A DNA stretch of 64,000 nucleotides, taken from NCBI GenBank assembly GCA_963781805.1, contig CAWAHF010000004.1, positions 3,472,001 to 3,536,000 on the forward strand, read 5' to 3'. Of this stretch, positions 52,103-60,667 are shown in pieces. This DNA comes from JAFGPL01 sp963781805. Its GTDB lineage: Bacteria; Bacteroidota; Bacteroidia; Bacteroidales; UBA10428. Positions within the stretch are counted from its first letter, which is position 1. The number at the start of each line of letters is the position of its first letter. Below the pieces are notes generated by a model that was given only the letters and a program-made list of their open reading frames with translations, had not been told where the DNA came from and searched no databases. The translations under genes and the position numbers were made by a program.

Positions 52103-54772
52103 ATGTTTAAATCTTTAAGGTACAGGGTTTTATTCTGGTTGCTGGCTTTTGTTATTTTTACAGCTTCTTTTATTATTCCGCTCAATTATTTTATTAACAA
52201 ACAAAAAGATAAAACTAACGATGTTGTCAGCGAGCTCAATTTGCTTCATATTCAATTGTTGAGCATCATTAAAAATTCTGAAAATTTTCTTTATACCGAA
52301 ACAGTCAATCCCATGTTTTTCATCACCGGGGAAAGTAAATATCTGACTGAAAGACAGAAACTATCCGTTGATTTTCAAAATAAAATCGGTAATCTTAAAA
52401 CACTAAGTCAATCGTGGTCTGAGCCATTAAATTCTAACACCGATTTGATAATTAAAGAGTTTGAAAATTACAATGAGATTTTTGATAGTCTGGTATATCT
52501 TGTATATAAAAGAGGATACAGAAATTTTGGTTTGGAAGGAGAGATGATTGATTATGTAAATCAACTGGAAAAAAATAAAGGAATCGATCAGGTACTGCTC
52601 TTGCAAATCAGAAGAAATGAAAAGGATTATTTTCTCAGAAAGGATAAATATTACTTCGAAAATTTTGACAGACTTACCAAAGGTCTTATCAGGAATGTAC
52701 AACGAAATAAATTACGCTCATATGCAGTTAGAAGAAAGAATGTTGAATTAATAAACGACTACAGATCTACATTTAAATCGTTAATTGAAGTTGAAAATAA
52801 AATTGGGCTGGACGATAATTCAGGGCTTAAGTTTAGGCTTAATAGCAAATCAGATTTGCTTGAAAATAGTTTTGTCACTCTTTACAATGAATCCAAAAGT
52901 GTTCAAAGTCATTTACTTAGTGAACTCAAAACCTATTATGCAGTCTTTATGTTTCTGGCCTTACTCATTTCCATTATAACCAGTATTTTTATATCAAAAT
53001 ATATTTTATTACATCTTGAAAAATTAACTGGTTACATCTCTAAACTCACCCAACATAATTTCAATTACGAGGAACGTCTTGATCTGAAAAAATCAGCCAC
53101 TGAAATATCGAACATTTACAGGGAATTCAGAAACATGGTATCACAACTTCGTGTATGGGAGAGGCAACGTAATATTGCACTAAAAAATGCGGAAGAAAAT
53201 GAAAAACGATATCGTGAGCTGGCCGATTTATTGCCTCAAAGTATTTATGAAACAGATGAGCTGGGCAATTTTACCTACGTAAATAAAGCCTGGTATAAAA
53301 ATTTCGGATATACTGATGACGATTTATATGAGGGCTTAAATCTGATTGAAACGGTTATTTCTGAAACCACAGATAATATACTTGGTGTAACAAGACTGGT
53401 AGATTCAAATTTTGTGGCCATCAGAAAGGATGGAAGCAGATTTCCGGCATCGGTTTATTCGGATAATATTATTAAAAACAATAAAATAATCGGTAAAAGG
53501 GGAATAATTATTGATGTGACAGAACACAAAACCTATATTCATTCCCTGAAAAAGGAGACTTATAAAGCCCAGACATCCGATAAACTTAAATCCTCATTTC
53601 TTGCTAACATGTCGCACGAGATCAGAACGCCGATGAATTCCATCATCGGGTTTTCCAATCTCATGGCGTCGGATGAAATATCTGAAGAACAGAAAAAAGA
53701 TTTCATTAATTACATACGTTCAAGTGGCGAGATGTTATTAAACCTAATTGATGATATAATTGATACGGCTAAAATCGAAGCCGGTGAACTTAAAGTAAAC
53801 AAAAAGGAGCTCAATATCAGCACATTGTTTTCCGAACTTTATAAAACATTTGATGAAATAAAAAACAAAGCAGGGAAGGGTCATATCCAGTTGATCATGA
53901 ATAAGGAACTGGTTTATAATGTCAGCATTAAAACCGATCCTTTCAGATTGAAGCAGGTAATTTCAAACCTTCTTGGGAATGCAATTAAATTTACAGATAA
54001 AGGGTTTATTGAATTTGGTTACAGATCCTTCGATGAAAAAAAGATAGAATTTTATGTAAAAGATACCGGAATAGGTCTTTCAAAGGAAGAGCTGAGAATA
54101 ATATTCGACAGGTTTAAACGTACATCAAATTCTGAAGAAAAAAATATCGTGGGTACCGGACTTGGCTTGTCCATATCAAAAAATCTGGTTGAACTAATGG
54201 GTGGTGAAATGTGGGTAGATTCTGTGCCCCAGAAAGGTACTACTTTCTTTTTTACCTTACCTTATATTAAGATATCTCCAATAAATCCGCCTGCTGTAAC
54301 GGATGAAAGCATAGGCTCCTACAATTGGCAGGATAAAACCATTCTGGTAGTGGAAGACGATCAACAAAGTTATTTCTTCCTGCAAGAATTGCTTAAGCGT
54401 ACAAAAGTGAATCTTAAAAGAGCCCGAAATGGAATGGAGGCCATCGAAATATGTAAAAACAATGATAATCTCGATTTAGTTCTTATGGACATACAATTGC
54501 CTAAGATGAGCGGTTATGATGCCACGCGCGAAATCAAGAAGATTCGAAAAACGTTACCGGTCATTGCCCAAACTGCATATGCTATGTCAGGAGACAGAGA
54601 GAAAAGCATATTAAGCGGTTGCGATGATTACCTTACAAAGCCTATTAGCATAGAATCCCTGTTGCCCAAAATAAATCAGTTTATTCATCGAACCGTACCT
54701 CCGAATAAGGTTTCATTCAAGGCAGATGGTAATCTAACCATTCCAATACCCGGTAATGAATCTGAAAATTAA
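52103..54772 (+). CDS. Hybrid sensor histidine kinase with receiver
   Basis: An 889-residue membrane-bound hybrid kinase. The first helix (about 9-30) is followed by a mostly helical periplasmic sensor (about 31-277, like a four-helix or helical-bimodular domain). The second helix lies at 278-300, then a HAMP-like linker and a PAS domain (about 365-475). The HisKA domain carries H505 in NMSHEIRTPMNS, and the ATPase domain (about 600-720) has NAIKF, DTGIGL and GTGLGLS. One receiver (about 744-865) is complete: EDD, D796 in LMDIQLP and K846 in LTKP. A short unstructured tail ends it. The start is the ATG at 52103. No cognate response regulator is adjacent. Signal unknown. Confidence 0.94.
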   Translation: MFKSLRYRVLFWLLAFVIFTASFIIPLNYFINKQKDKTNDVVSELNLLHIQLLSIIKNSENFLYTETVNPMFFITGESKYLTERQKLSVDFQNKIGNLKTLSQSWSEPLNSNTDLIIKEFENYNEIFDSLVYLVYKRGYRNFGLEGEMIDYVNQLEKNKGIDQVLLLQIRRNEKDYFLRKDKYYFENFDRLTKGLIRNVQRNKLRSYAVRRKNVELINDYRSTFKSLIEVENKIGLDDNSGLKFRLNSKSDLLENSFVTLYNESKSVQSHLLSELKTYYAVFMFLALLISIITSIFISKYILLHLEKLTGYISKLTQHNFNYEERLDLKKSATEISNIYREFRNMVSQLRVWERQRNIALKNAEENEKRYRELADLLPQSIYETDELGNFTYVNKAWYKNFGYTDDDLYEGLNLIETVISETTDNILGVTRLVDSNFVAIRKDGSRFPASVYSDNIIKNNKIIGKRGIIIDVTEHKTYIHSLKKETYKAQTSDKLKSSFLANMSHEIRTPMNSIIGFSNLMASDEISEEQKKDFINYIRSSGEMLLNLIDDIIDTAKIEAGELKVNKKELNISTLFSELYKTFDEIKNKAGKGHIQLIMNKELVYNVSIKTDPFRLKQVISNLLGNAIKFTDKGFIEFGYRSFDEKKIEFYVKDTGIGLSKEELRIIFDRFKRTSNSEEKNIVGTGLGLSISKNLVELMGGEMWVDSVPQKGTTFFFTLPYIKISPINPPAVTDESIGSYNWQDKTILVVEDDQQSYFFLQELLKRTKVNLKRARNGMEAIEICKNNDNLDLVLMDIQLPKMSGYDATREIKKIRKTLPVIAQTAYAMSGDREKSILSGCDDYLTKPISIESLLPKINQFIHRTVPPNKVSFKADGNLTIPIPGNESEN

Positions 54773-54866
54773 GTCAGAAAATTTTTGACATTGAACTTAC
54801 TTCAACATGTATTTTTACGAACCTTCTACTCTCCGGTCAATTCGTTCTAGATACAATAAAAACTGA

Positions 54867-55856
54867 TTATTTTTTTTCTAGAATGTTTAGGGTAGTTTGA
54901 ATAACCTTTTCTATATCAATGTTATTCATACACTTAAAATGCTTTTTAGGGCATTTTGCGAATCCAATTTTCGAACATGGCCGGCAAGTTAATCCCAATG
55001 TCTGAAATATTGCTGAATCAGAATCCGCTCCATAAGGTGACATGCCAAATTCAGGAACAGTATTTCCCCAGACTGAAATGATTTTTTTTCGGAATGCAGC
55101 AGCAATATGCATCAAACCAGTGTCCGGTGTAATTACTAAACTGGCTTTTTTTATTAACGATGCAGACTGATTAATAGAATATTGTCCACACACATTCAGA
55201 ACAGTTGCTTTGCATTTTGATTTAATTCTTTCGGCCTTTTCAAAATCTTCTTCCCCCCCCATGAGTAAAACCGGAAAATCAACCTGATTACAGATTTCCA
55301 CCACTCTTTCATCCGGCAGTTGTTTGGTAAAATGCCTGGCCCCAACCACCAGGACCAAATAACCATTTACGAATGGTTTTGGCAGGCTGTTCAGGTCAAT
55401 CTCTTCGTCAATCGGAATAAAATAATCCAATCCTGCATGATCATTTTGTATATCAAATAGTTGTATTGTTTCAAAATATCGGTCAACGATGTGTTTATCA
55501 GGGAGTCTGTTAAATTTAAAATTGACGAGGAGCCATTTCTTAAAATTCAATTTTTTAAACGAAAATGACATGATTCGTAATCGTGATTTTATCCGGAAGG
55601 TTCTCAGATTATGATGTAAATCAATGATATAATGATAATTTTCCTTTTTTAAAATGGAAATTAAAGATGCTAAATCATTATCTAGCTGATAGAACCTGTC
55701 AATATATGGGTTGGCTTTGATTACCGGAAAAAATTGTTTTTTTGTCAGAAAGTGGATTTCGGCACCTTCAAGCTGTTTTTTTAAACACCTGATAACAGGG
55801 GTAGTTAACACGATGTCTCCAATAGAGCTAAACCTTACAATTAGAAATTTTACCAA
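54867..55856 (-). CDS. Family 9 glycosyltransferase (heptosyltransferase-like)
   Basis: A 329-residue GT-B enzyme of the ADP-heptose:LPS heptosyltransferase (GT9) family. The N-terminal FSSIGDIVLTTPVIR acceptor-side motif and C-terminal TPDTGLMHIAAAF nucleotide-sugar motif are diagnostic. The tail GLTCRPCSKIGFAKCPKKHFKCM has five cysteines, common in relatives. It should add a sugar to lipopolysaccharide core or another surface glycan. No ATG starts the conserved N-terminus; the TTG at 55854-55856 gives the family-matching VKFLIVRFSS start, and an in-frame stop lies seven codons above it. It follows the alpha/beta hydrolase gene by about 18 bases. Confidence 0.9.
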   Translation of the reverse strand: MVKFLIVRFSSIGDIVLTTPVIRCLKKQLEGAEIHFLTKKQFFPVIKANPYIDRFYQLDNDLASLISILKKENYHYIIDLHHNLRTFRIKSRLRIMSFSFKKLNFKKWLLVNFKFNRLPDKHIVDRYFETIQLFDIQNDHAGLDYFIPIDEEIDLNSLPKPFVNGYLVLVVGARHFTKQLPDERVVEICNQVDFPVLLMGGEEDFEKAERIKSKCKATVLNVCGQYSINQSASLIKKASLVITPDTGLMHIAAAFRKKIISVWGNTVPEFGMSPYGADSDSAIFQTLGLTCRPCSKIGFAKCPKKHFKCMNNIDIEKVIQTTLNILEKK

Positions 55857-55874
55857 TGCTTTTTGCTGACTAAT

Positions 55875-56630
55875 TTAATGTGAAATATTTGCGGCTCCAA
55901 ATTCTCCCGGCTTTATTTTTTTGAAGAAAAGCGAAAGCTGCATCCAGCATTCTCTGCCATCTTTTGTGTCGTTTGAAAGAATAGCCGAGCCATATGATTC
56001 GTTGCCATCTTTTGCGCTAAAAACACTTTTTCTGTCCGAAGGAACATAATCCAATAATTTTAAAACATAACCGGATTCTTTTGAGGTAGCAGAAACAAAA
56101 ATGAATTTATTGAAATTCCGCAACTCGTCCCTGACAGAAATTTCCGTGGTAAAAAATTCACCGGGACTTAAGGCAATGATTGCGCCTACCCTGTCATTAC
56201 TTTTCCCTTCAATCATACAAAGAGATGCTGAAAATGAGCTCCCCATAAGGATTACACCTTTGGTATTATACGTTGAAACATACCTAATGGCAGCTTCGAT
56301 ATCTAATCTGGAATCGTACATGGAATGTTTGAAGTTGTTTTGTAGTGCAAAAGCAGCTGTTTCATTTTGTACGTAATTCATTTCACCACCTGATCGCAGG
56401 TCAACAGCCAGACAATTATAATCCAAATGAAGCAGTTTTTGTGCGATTTGATTATATTCCCCTCTGCTGCTGCCAACCTGATGAAATAACAGAATAAAAG
56501 GTAATTTTTTATCTTTCAGATATAAGTCTGCCGTAATTCTTAATCCGTCAGACGCTTTAAAGTAAACTTTCTCTTGTGAATAGGAAGAATGAAAAATGAA
56601 ACAAATAATTAAGGTGAAAATCAACCGCAT
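55875..56630 (-). CDS. Secreted alpha/beta hydrolase (dienelactone-hydrolase-like)
   Basis: A 251-residue protein with a clear signal peptide (MRLIFTLIICFIFHSSYSQ) and an alpha/beta-hydrolase domain. FILLFHQVGSSRGEYNQIAQKL, NCLAVDLRSGG and the nucleophile-elbow candidate GSSFSASLC (Ser near residue 134) follow the dienelactone-hydrolase pattern. A C-terminal histidine that could complete the triad is not obvious, so activity is probable but not proven. The ATG at 56628-56630 is preferred because it opens the signal peptide; an in-frame TTG at 56681 would bury it behind 17 residues and overlap atpC. It lies downstream of atpDC on the same strand. Substrate unknown. Confidence 0.85.
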   Translation of the reverse strand: MRLIFTLIICFIFHSSYSQEKVYFKASDGLRITADLYLKDKKLPFILLFHQVGSSRGEYNQIAQKLLHLDYNCLAVDLRSGGEMNYVQNETAAFALQNNFKHSMYDSRLDIEAAIRYVSTYNTKGVILMGSSFSASLCMIEGKSNDRVGAIIALSPGEFFTTEISVRDELRNFNKFIFVSATSKESGYVLKLLDYVPSDRKSVFSAKDGNESYGSAILSNDTKDGRECWMQLSLFFKKIKPGEFGAANISH

Positions 56631-56658
56631 GAGAAAACCAGGCCCTTTTAATTCATTA

Positions 56659-56901
56659 TTAATGGATATCAGCCAGCACAATTACTTTATTCTGCTGCAC
56701 TTCAATGACTCCTCCTTTAATATCAATATAAATATCTTCAGCAGCCTCCGAAACAATTTTTATCGTTCCTTTTGCAAGTGTTGAAATAAGCGGAGCATGA
56801 TTGTGCAGGATTTCAAAACTTCCTTTTGTTCCCGGCACTTTCACCAGTTGCACATCACCTTCGTATAATTTTTTTTCAGGAGTAATTACTTCAAGTTCCA
56901 C
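56659..56901 (-). CDS. atpC: ATP synthase epsilon subunit, short form (AtpC)
   Basis: The central-stalk epsilon subunit of F1 ATP synthase. At 80 residues it contains only the N-terminal beta-sandwich (LEVITPEKKLYEGDVQLVKVPGTKGSFEILHNHAPLISTL) and lacks the C-terminal helical hairpin that inhibits the enzyme in many bacteria, which is usual for Bacteroidota. The start is GTG at 56899-56901, 21 bases after the atpD stop. It is co-transcribed with atpD. Confidence 0.94.
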   Translation of the reverse strand: MELEVITPEKKLYEGDVQLVKVPGTKGSFEILHNHAPLISTLAKGTIKIVSEAAEDIYIDIKGGVIEVQQNKVIVLADIH

Positions 56902-56922
56902 AAATCTGTAATTTTAAATTAA

Positions 56923-58431
56923 CTATCGGGATACAGCAAGTAGATTTTCTCCTTTTGCAACCGCTTCTTCAATGGTTCCAACCATATGGAATGCAGCTTC
57001 GGGATAGGAATCTACCTCACCATTCATAATCATATTGAATCCTTTTATAGTATCTTCAATAGATACCCAAACACCGGACATTCCCGTGAATTGTTCGGCA
57101 ACATGAAAGGGTTGTGAAAGAAATCTTTGAACCCTTCTGGCTCTTTGCACTACAATCTTATCTTGTTCCGAAAGTTCGTCCATTCCCAGTATGGCAATGA
57201 TATCCTGAAGTTCTTTATATCGCTGTAACAGTTCTTTTACTTTCTGTGCAGTTTCATAATGCTCTTTCCCGACAATTTTAGCCGTAAGTATCCGCGATGT
57301 GGAATCGAGCGGGTCAACAGCCGGATAAATTCCAAGCTCCGAAATTTTGCGGTTTAATACCGTAGTAGCATCCAGGTGTGAAAAAGTAGTTGCAGGGGCA
57401 GGATCAGTTAAATCGTCGGCAGGCACGTAAATGGCCTGCACTGAGGTTATCGAACCCCTGTTTGTTGAGGTAATACGTTCCTGCATAAGGCCCATTTCGG
57501 TGGCAAGTGTAGGTTGATAACCGACAGCTGAAGGCATACGGCCAAGCAATGCCGACACTTCTGAACCTGCCTGCGTAAACCTGAAAATATTATCCACAAA
57601 AAACAGAATATCTCTTCCTCCGCTTTCTTCGTCCCCGTCTCTGAACGATTCGGCAACCGTAAGTCCGGATAACGCAACATTTGCACGGGCTCCAGGAGGT
57701 TCATTCATTTGTCCGAATACCAGGGTCGCCTGTGATTCTTTCAGAAGTTTATGATCAATCTTGGATAAATCCCAGCCTCCTTCCTCCATACTTTTCTTAA
57801 ACTCTTCGCCATATTTAATTACCCCCGATTCAATCATTTCGCGCAGCAAATCATTGCCTTCCCTGGTACGTTCACCAACACCAGCAAATACAGACATACC
57901 GGCGTATTTCTTGGCAATATTGTTGATGAGTTCCATGATGATTACAGTTTTACCCACTCCCGCACCGCCAAACAATCCGATTTTCCCGCCTTTTGAATAC
58001 GGCTCAAGCAAATCAATTACTTTAATACCCGTAAATAATACTTCTGTTTCAGTAGACAGGTTTTCCAGCTTTGGTGGATTTGCATGAATTTCATACCCTC
58101 CTTTTTTATTTAATTCCCCAATGCCGTCAATAGGATCCCCGATAACATTCAGCAGTCTGCCTTTAATCTGATCACCAATCGGCATTTTAATTGCTCCGCC
58201 GGTGCTAACTGCTTTTATTCCTCGTCTAAGACCGTCAGTGGAATCCATAGCAATCGCGCGTATGGTATTTTCTCCAATATGTTGCTGGCATTCAACAATC
58301 AGTTTAGTGCCATCTTCTCTTTTAATTTCGAGCGCTTCATGAATATTGGGCAATTCACCTCCGGCATTTTCAAAACTTATGTCCACAACAGGTCCAATCA
58401 CCTGTATTACTTCACCTGTATGATTCGTCAT
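56923..58431 (-). CDS. atpD: ATP synthase beta subunit (AtpD)
   Basis: The catalytic beta subunit of F1 ATP synthase, 502 residues. It carries the Walker A motif GGAGVGKT (about 156-163), the GERTREGNDL loop, Walker B in ILFFVDNIFRF and the signature PAVDPLDSTSR. Only atpC accompanies it; the rest of the complex starts about 5 kb away with atpB on the opposite strand. The start is the ATG at 58429-58431, and a TAGTTTTG -7 element lies about 20 bases upstream. Identity is secure. Confidence 0.98.
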   Translation of the reverse strand: MTNHTGEVIQVIGPVVDISFENAGGELPNIHEALEIKREDGTKLIVECQQHIGENTIRAIAMDSTDGLRRGIKAVSTGGAIKMPIGDQIKGRLLNVIGDPIDGIGELNKKGGYEIHANPPKLENLSTETEVLFTGIKVIDLLEPYSKGGKIGLFGGAGVGKTVIIMELINNIAKKYAGMSVFAGVGERTREGNDLLREMIESGVIKYGEEFKKSMEEGGWDLSKIDHKLLKESQATLVFGQMNEPPGARANVALSGLTVAESFRDGDEESGGRDILFFVDNIFRFTQAGSEVSALLGRMPSAVGYQPTLATEMGLMQERITSTNRGSITSVQAIYVPADDLTDPAPATTFSHLDATTVLNRKISELGIYPAVDPLDSTSRILTAKIVGKEHYETAQKVKELLQRYKELQDIIAILGMDELSEQDKIVVQRARRVQRFLSQPFHVAEQFTGMSGVWVSIEDTIKGFNMIMNGEVDSYPEAAFHMVGTIEEAVAKGENLLAVSR

Positions 58432-58450
58432 TTTAGAAAAAAATTAAAAA

Positions 58451-58458
58451 CAAAACTA
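58451..58458 (-). promoter_or_regulatory. Probable -7 element for atpDC
   Basis: On the minus strand TAGTTTTG matches TAnnTTTG, about 20 bases ahead of the atpD start. No TTTG is found 19-21 bases upstream, so this is a partial promoter match. Confidence 0.5.
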
Positions 58459-58592
58459 CTATTAAATTTCTAAAAAAATCTATGCTATTATAAATTTATG
58501 GCAAATTGTTAAATAAAGCAAACTGAATTTATTGGTATTTCGTGTAAAAAAAAGTAACCTTGGTCAATTTTTTATATTTTAGAGATAAAAAT

Positions 58593-58635
58593 CAATTGGA
58601 GGGATAATTATTCCAATTGCATTTTTATAACTTTG
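58593..58635 (+). promoter_or_regulatory. Inverted repeat and -7 element before the barrel gene
   Basis: CAATTGGA (58593-58600) and TCCAATTG (58612-58619) form an 8-bp perfect inverted repeat with an 11-base centre. TAACTTTG, a TAnnTTTG -7 match, lies at 58628-58635. The dyad sits where an activator or repressor would contact the promoter of the outer-membrane protein gene. Confidence 0.55.
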
Positions 58636-58683
58636 TGCTTCTAATATCTTAAATACTTAAACTGAAATTAAAACTTATTATCT

Positions 58684-59265
58684 ATGAAAACCAAATTAAT
58701 GAAAACCCTGGTGGGCATGATTGTTGCCTTATTGCTGCTCGTAACTAATTCTGTGCAGGTAAAAAGTCAATTATTTAGTGTGGGAGATAAAGATGTAAAC
58801 CTTGGAATCGGTTTTGGTACTCATTGGGGTGGTTATGGCACTGTTGGTATTCCACCCATTTCAATTTCATTTGATTACGGCTTCAAAGATGACATTGGTC
58901 CCGGCGTATTAGGTATTGGAGGATTTCTTGGCTTTGCAACTTCAAAATACAAATATACATACCCGGGAGGTGATTATGGCTGGAAGTATTCAAACATACT
59001 AGTAGGTGCGAGGGGTACTTATCACATGGAATTCATTGATAAACTGGATACCTATGCAGGAATTATTCTTGGAATCAGATATACAAGTGCTAAAGAATAC
59101 GGTGATTGGTATGGGACATCATTAACATCAAATGCAGGAGTTTACCCTGAATTTGGTTTCTTTGTTGGAGGTAAATATTTCCTTAACGACAATTTAGCCC
59201 TTTTTGGTGAACTGGGATATAGCATTGCCTATATTACTGTTGGAGCAACTTTTAGACTAAAATAA
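58684..59265 (+). CDS. Outer-membrane beta-barrel protein
   Basis: A 193-residue exported protein with a signal peptide (about 1-28) and alternating hydrophobic/polar strands ending in an aromatic-type terminal strand (YSIAYITVGATFRLK). This fits an eight-stranded barrel of the OmpW/outer-membrane-beta-barrel domain class. Glycine- and tyrosine-rich loops (THWGGYGTVGIPP, YPGGDYGWKYSN) are visible. Function unknown; transport of a small hydrophobic compound or an envelope-structural role are typical guesses. The start is the ATG at 58684. It is divergent from atpDC and followed by a terminator and an orphan receiver gene. Confidence 0.85.
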   Translation: MKTKLMKTLVGMIVALLLLVTNSVQVKSQLFSVGDKDVNLGIGFGTHWGGYGTVGIPPISISFDYGFKDDIGPGVLGIGGFLGFATSKYKYTYPGGDYGWKYSNILVGARGTYHMEFIDKLDTYAGIILGIRYTSAKEYGDWYGTSLTSNAGVYPEFGFFVGGKYFLNDNLALFGELGYSIAYITVGATFRLK

Positions 59266-59272
59266 AACTTTT

Positions 59273-59372
59273 AAAGAGGTTGTTTGAAATCGTTTCTGTA
59301 TTTTCTAATTACATTGAATAGTCAAACATCAGAATAAAGCTTTGATTTTAAGCAACCTCTTTGATTTTTCTT
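59273..59372 (+). terminator. Long-loop terminator after the barrel gene
   Basis: AAAGAGGTTG (59273-59282) and CAACCTCTTT (59353-59362) pair perfectly around a 70-base loop and are followed by GATTTTTCTTT. An inner pair GTTTGA/TCAAAC (59282-59287 and 59322-59327) could compete or nucleate folding. The position just after the stop supports a terminator. Confidence 0.65.
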
Positions 59373-59408
59373 TGCTTTTTTCTCTCTTTTCAAAAAATCA
59401 TTTTTTAA

Positions 59409-59789
59409 ATGAAAAACAAGCTGATTTTTTTTGTTGACGATGATAAAATGATGTTGAACTTAATGGAGTATACCTTTAAATGCAGAGATGGTTATGAAGT
59501 AAAATCCTATTTTTCAGGCGAGGAATGTGTTGATAATCTGAATCTTAATCCGGATTTAATCGTTCTCGATTATTATCTGGGAGATGAAGATTCAAAAAGC
59601 ATGTCTGGGTTAGAAACCCTTCATAAAATATCGGATTTTAAAAAAGAATTTAATGTCATTATCTTAAGTCGTGAAAAAAATCCGGGACTGATTCAAAAAT
59701 TTATTGAAAACGGAGCAAAGAAATATGTAATCAAAGACGATTATTTTATTGATACTTTAATAGAAACGATCGAAAACCATTTCGCTTAA
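59409..59789 (+). CDS. Orphan single-domain response regulator
   Basis: A 126-residue receiver with no output domain. The acidic pocket lies in FFVDDDKMM (residues 10-12), the phospho-acceptor is D54 in IVLDYYLGDE, the switch position is Ser in ILSREK, and the conserved Lys is in YVIKDD. The extra GDEDSKSMSG insertion after D54 is slightly unusual. A stand-alone receiver could relay phosphate from one of the two hybrid kinases in this window, or act as a CheY-like protein; no partner is adjacent. The start is the ATG at 59409, and a terminator precedes it. Confidence 0.92.
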   Translation: MKNKLIFFVDDDKMMLNLMEYTFKCRDGYEVKSYFSGEECVDNLNLNPDLIVLDYYLGDEDSKSMSGLETLHKISDFKKEFNVIILSREKNPGLIQKFIENGAKKYVIKDDYFIDTLIETIENHFA

Positions 59790-59895
59790 TCCTGCACTTA
59801 TCCTTCATTTTCGATAAAATTCTAACGATTCGTTCATTCCTGCATTTCAATTAAGAATCTCTGTTTTTTCTTTTTTAATTCTAATAAATAATTAA

Positions 59896-59903
59896 TACTT
59901 TTG
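59896..59903 (+). promoter_or_regulatory. -7 promoter element for yceD-rpmF-plsX-fabH
   Basis: TACTTTTG matches the TAnnTTTG consensus, 23 bases before the yceD start, and no clear -33 TTTG accompanies it. It heads the ribosomal/fatty-acid operon. Confidence 0.6.
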
Positions 59904-59925
59904 CACCACTTTTTTTATCAACAAA

Positions 59926-60459
59926 TTGAAAATAAGGAATCAATATATTATTCCTTTTGGCGGATTAAAAGAAGGATTTCATGATTTTGCCTTTGCTGTA
60001 ACAGATGAGTTCTTTGAATATCACACTGAATTGGAAGCAAGAAAGGGTAACCTTAAAATATCCATCGGCATGTTTAAAAGAAGCACTTTTTTAACGTTTG
60101 AGGTGTCTATTACAGGAGACATAAATTTACAGTGCGACAGGTGCCTGGAATATTTCGATCAACCCATCGTGTTCAAAGGGGAACTGTATGTTAAATTCAG
60201 TGAACGAAATGAGCATAGTGATGAAAATGACGATGTTATTTTCCTTAATCCCGGTGAAACTGAAATAGACCTGGAACATTATATTTATGAAAGCATAAGT
60301 TTATCAATACCCTATAAAAGAATGCATCCGGAGAAGGGAGGCACTTCAATGTGCAATGAGAACATGATTGATCAGTTAAACAGCCTGGCAGGTAAAGAAA
60401 AGGAAACAAATCCTGCCTGGGATAAATTAAAAGATTTTTTAGCAACAAATAATAATTAA
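59926..60459 (+). CDS. yceD: YceD/DUF177 family protein
   Basis: A 177-residue protein of the DUF177 (YceD) family, which in most bacteria is encoded just before rpmF and is linked to 23S rRNA handling. The family CxxC motif is visible in LQCDRCLEYFDQPI, and the N-terminal IIPFGGLKEGFHDF matches Bacteroidota members. The start is TTG at 59926 because the conserved N-terminus begins right there. rpmF follows after 5 bases. Confidence 0.9.
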   Translation: MKIRNQYIIPFGGLKEGFHDFAFAVTDEFFEYHTELEARKGNLKISIGMFKRSTFLTFEVSITGDINLQCDRCLEYFDQPIVFKGELYVKFSERNEHSDENDDVIFLNPGETEIDLEHYIYESISLSIPYKRMHPEKGGTSMCNENMIDQLNSLAGKEKETNPAWDKLKDFLATNNN

Positions 60460-60464
60460 GAGAT

Positions 60465-60650
60465 ATGGCACATCCAAAAAGAAAAAACTCCAAACAGCGC
60501 AGAGACAAAAGAAGAACTCATTATAAAGCAGCAGTTCCTACGTTATCCACCTGCCAGAATTGTGGCTCAGCAGTTCAGTATCATAGAGTATGTCCGGAAT
60601 GTGGACATTACAAAGGCAAATTAGCGATTGAAAAAGAAGCAGTTGCATAA
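60465..60650 (+). CDS. rpmF: 50S ribosomal protein L32
   Basis: A 61-residue L32 protein with the conserved start MAHPKRKNSKQRRDKRRTH and a zinc site of two CxxC pairs (CQNCG and CPECG). It sits between yceD and plsX, the standard order. The start is the ATG at 60465. Identity is secure. Confidence 0.98.
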   Translation: MAHPKRKNSKQRRDKRRTHYKAAVPTLSTCQNCGSAVQYHRVCPECGHYKGKLAIEKEAVA

Positions 60651-60667
60651 TTCTTTTCCTTCAGTTT

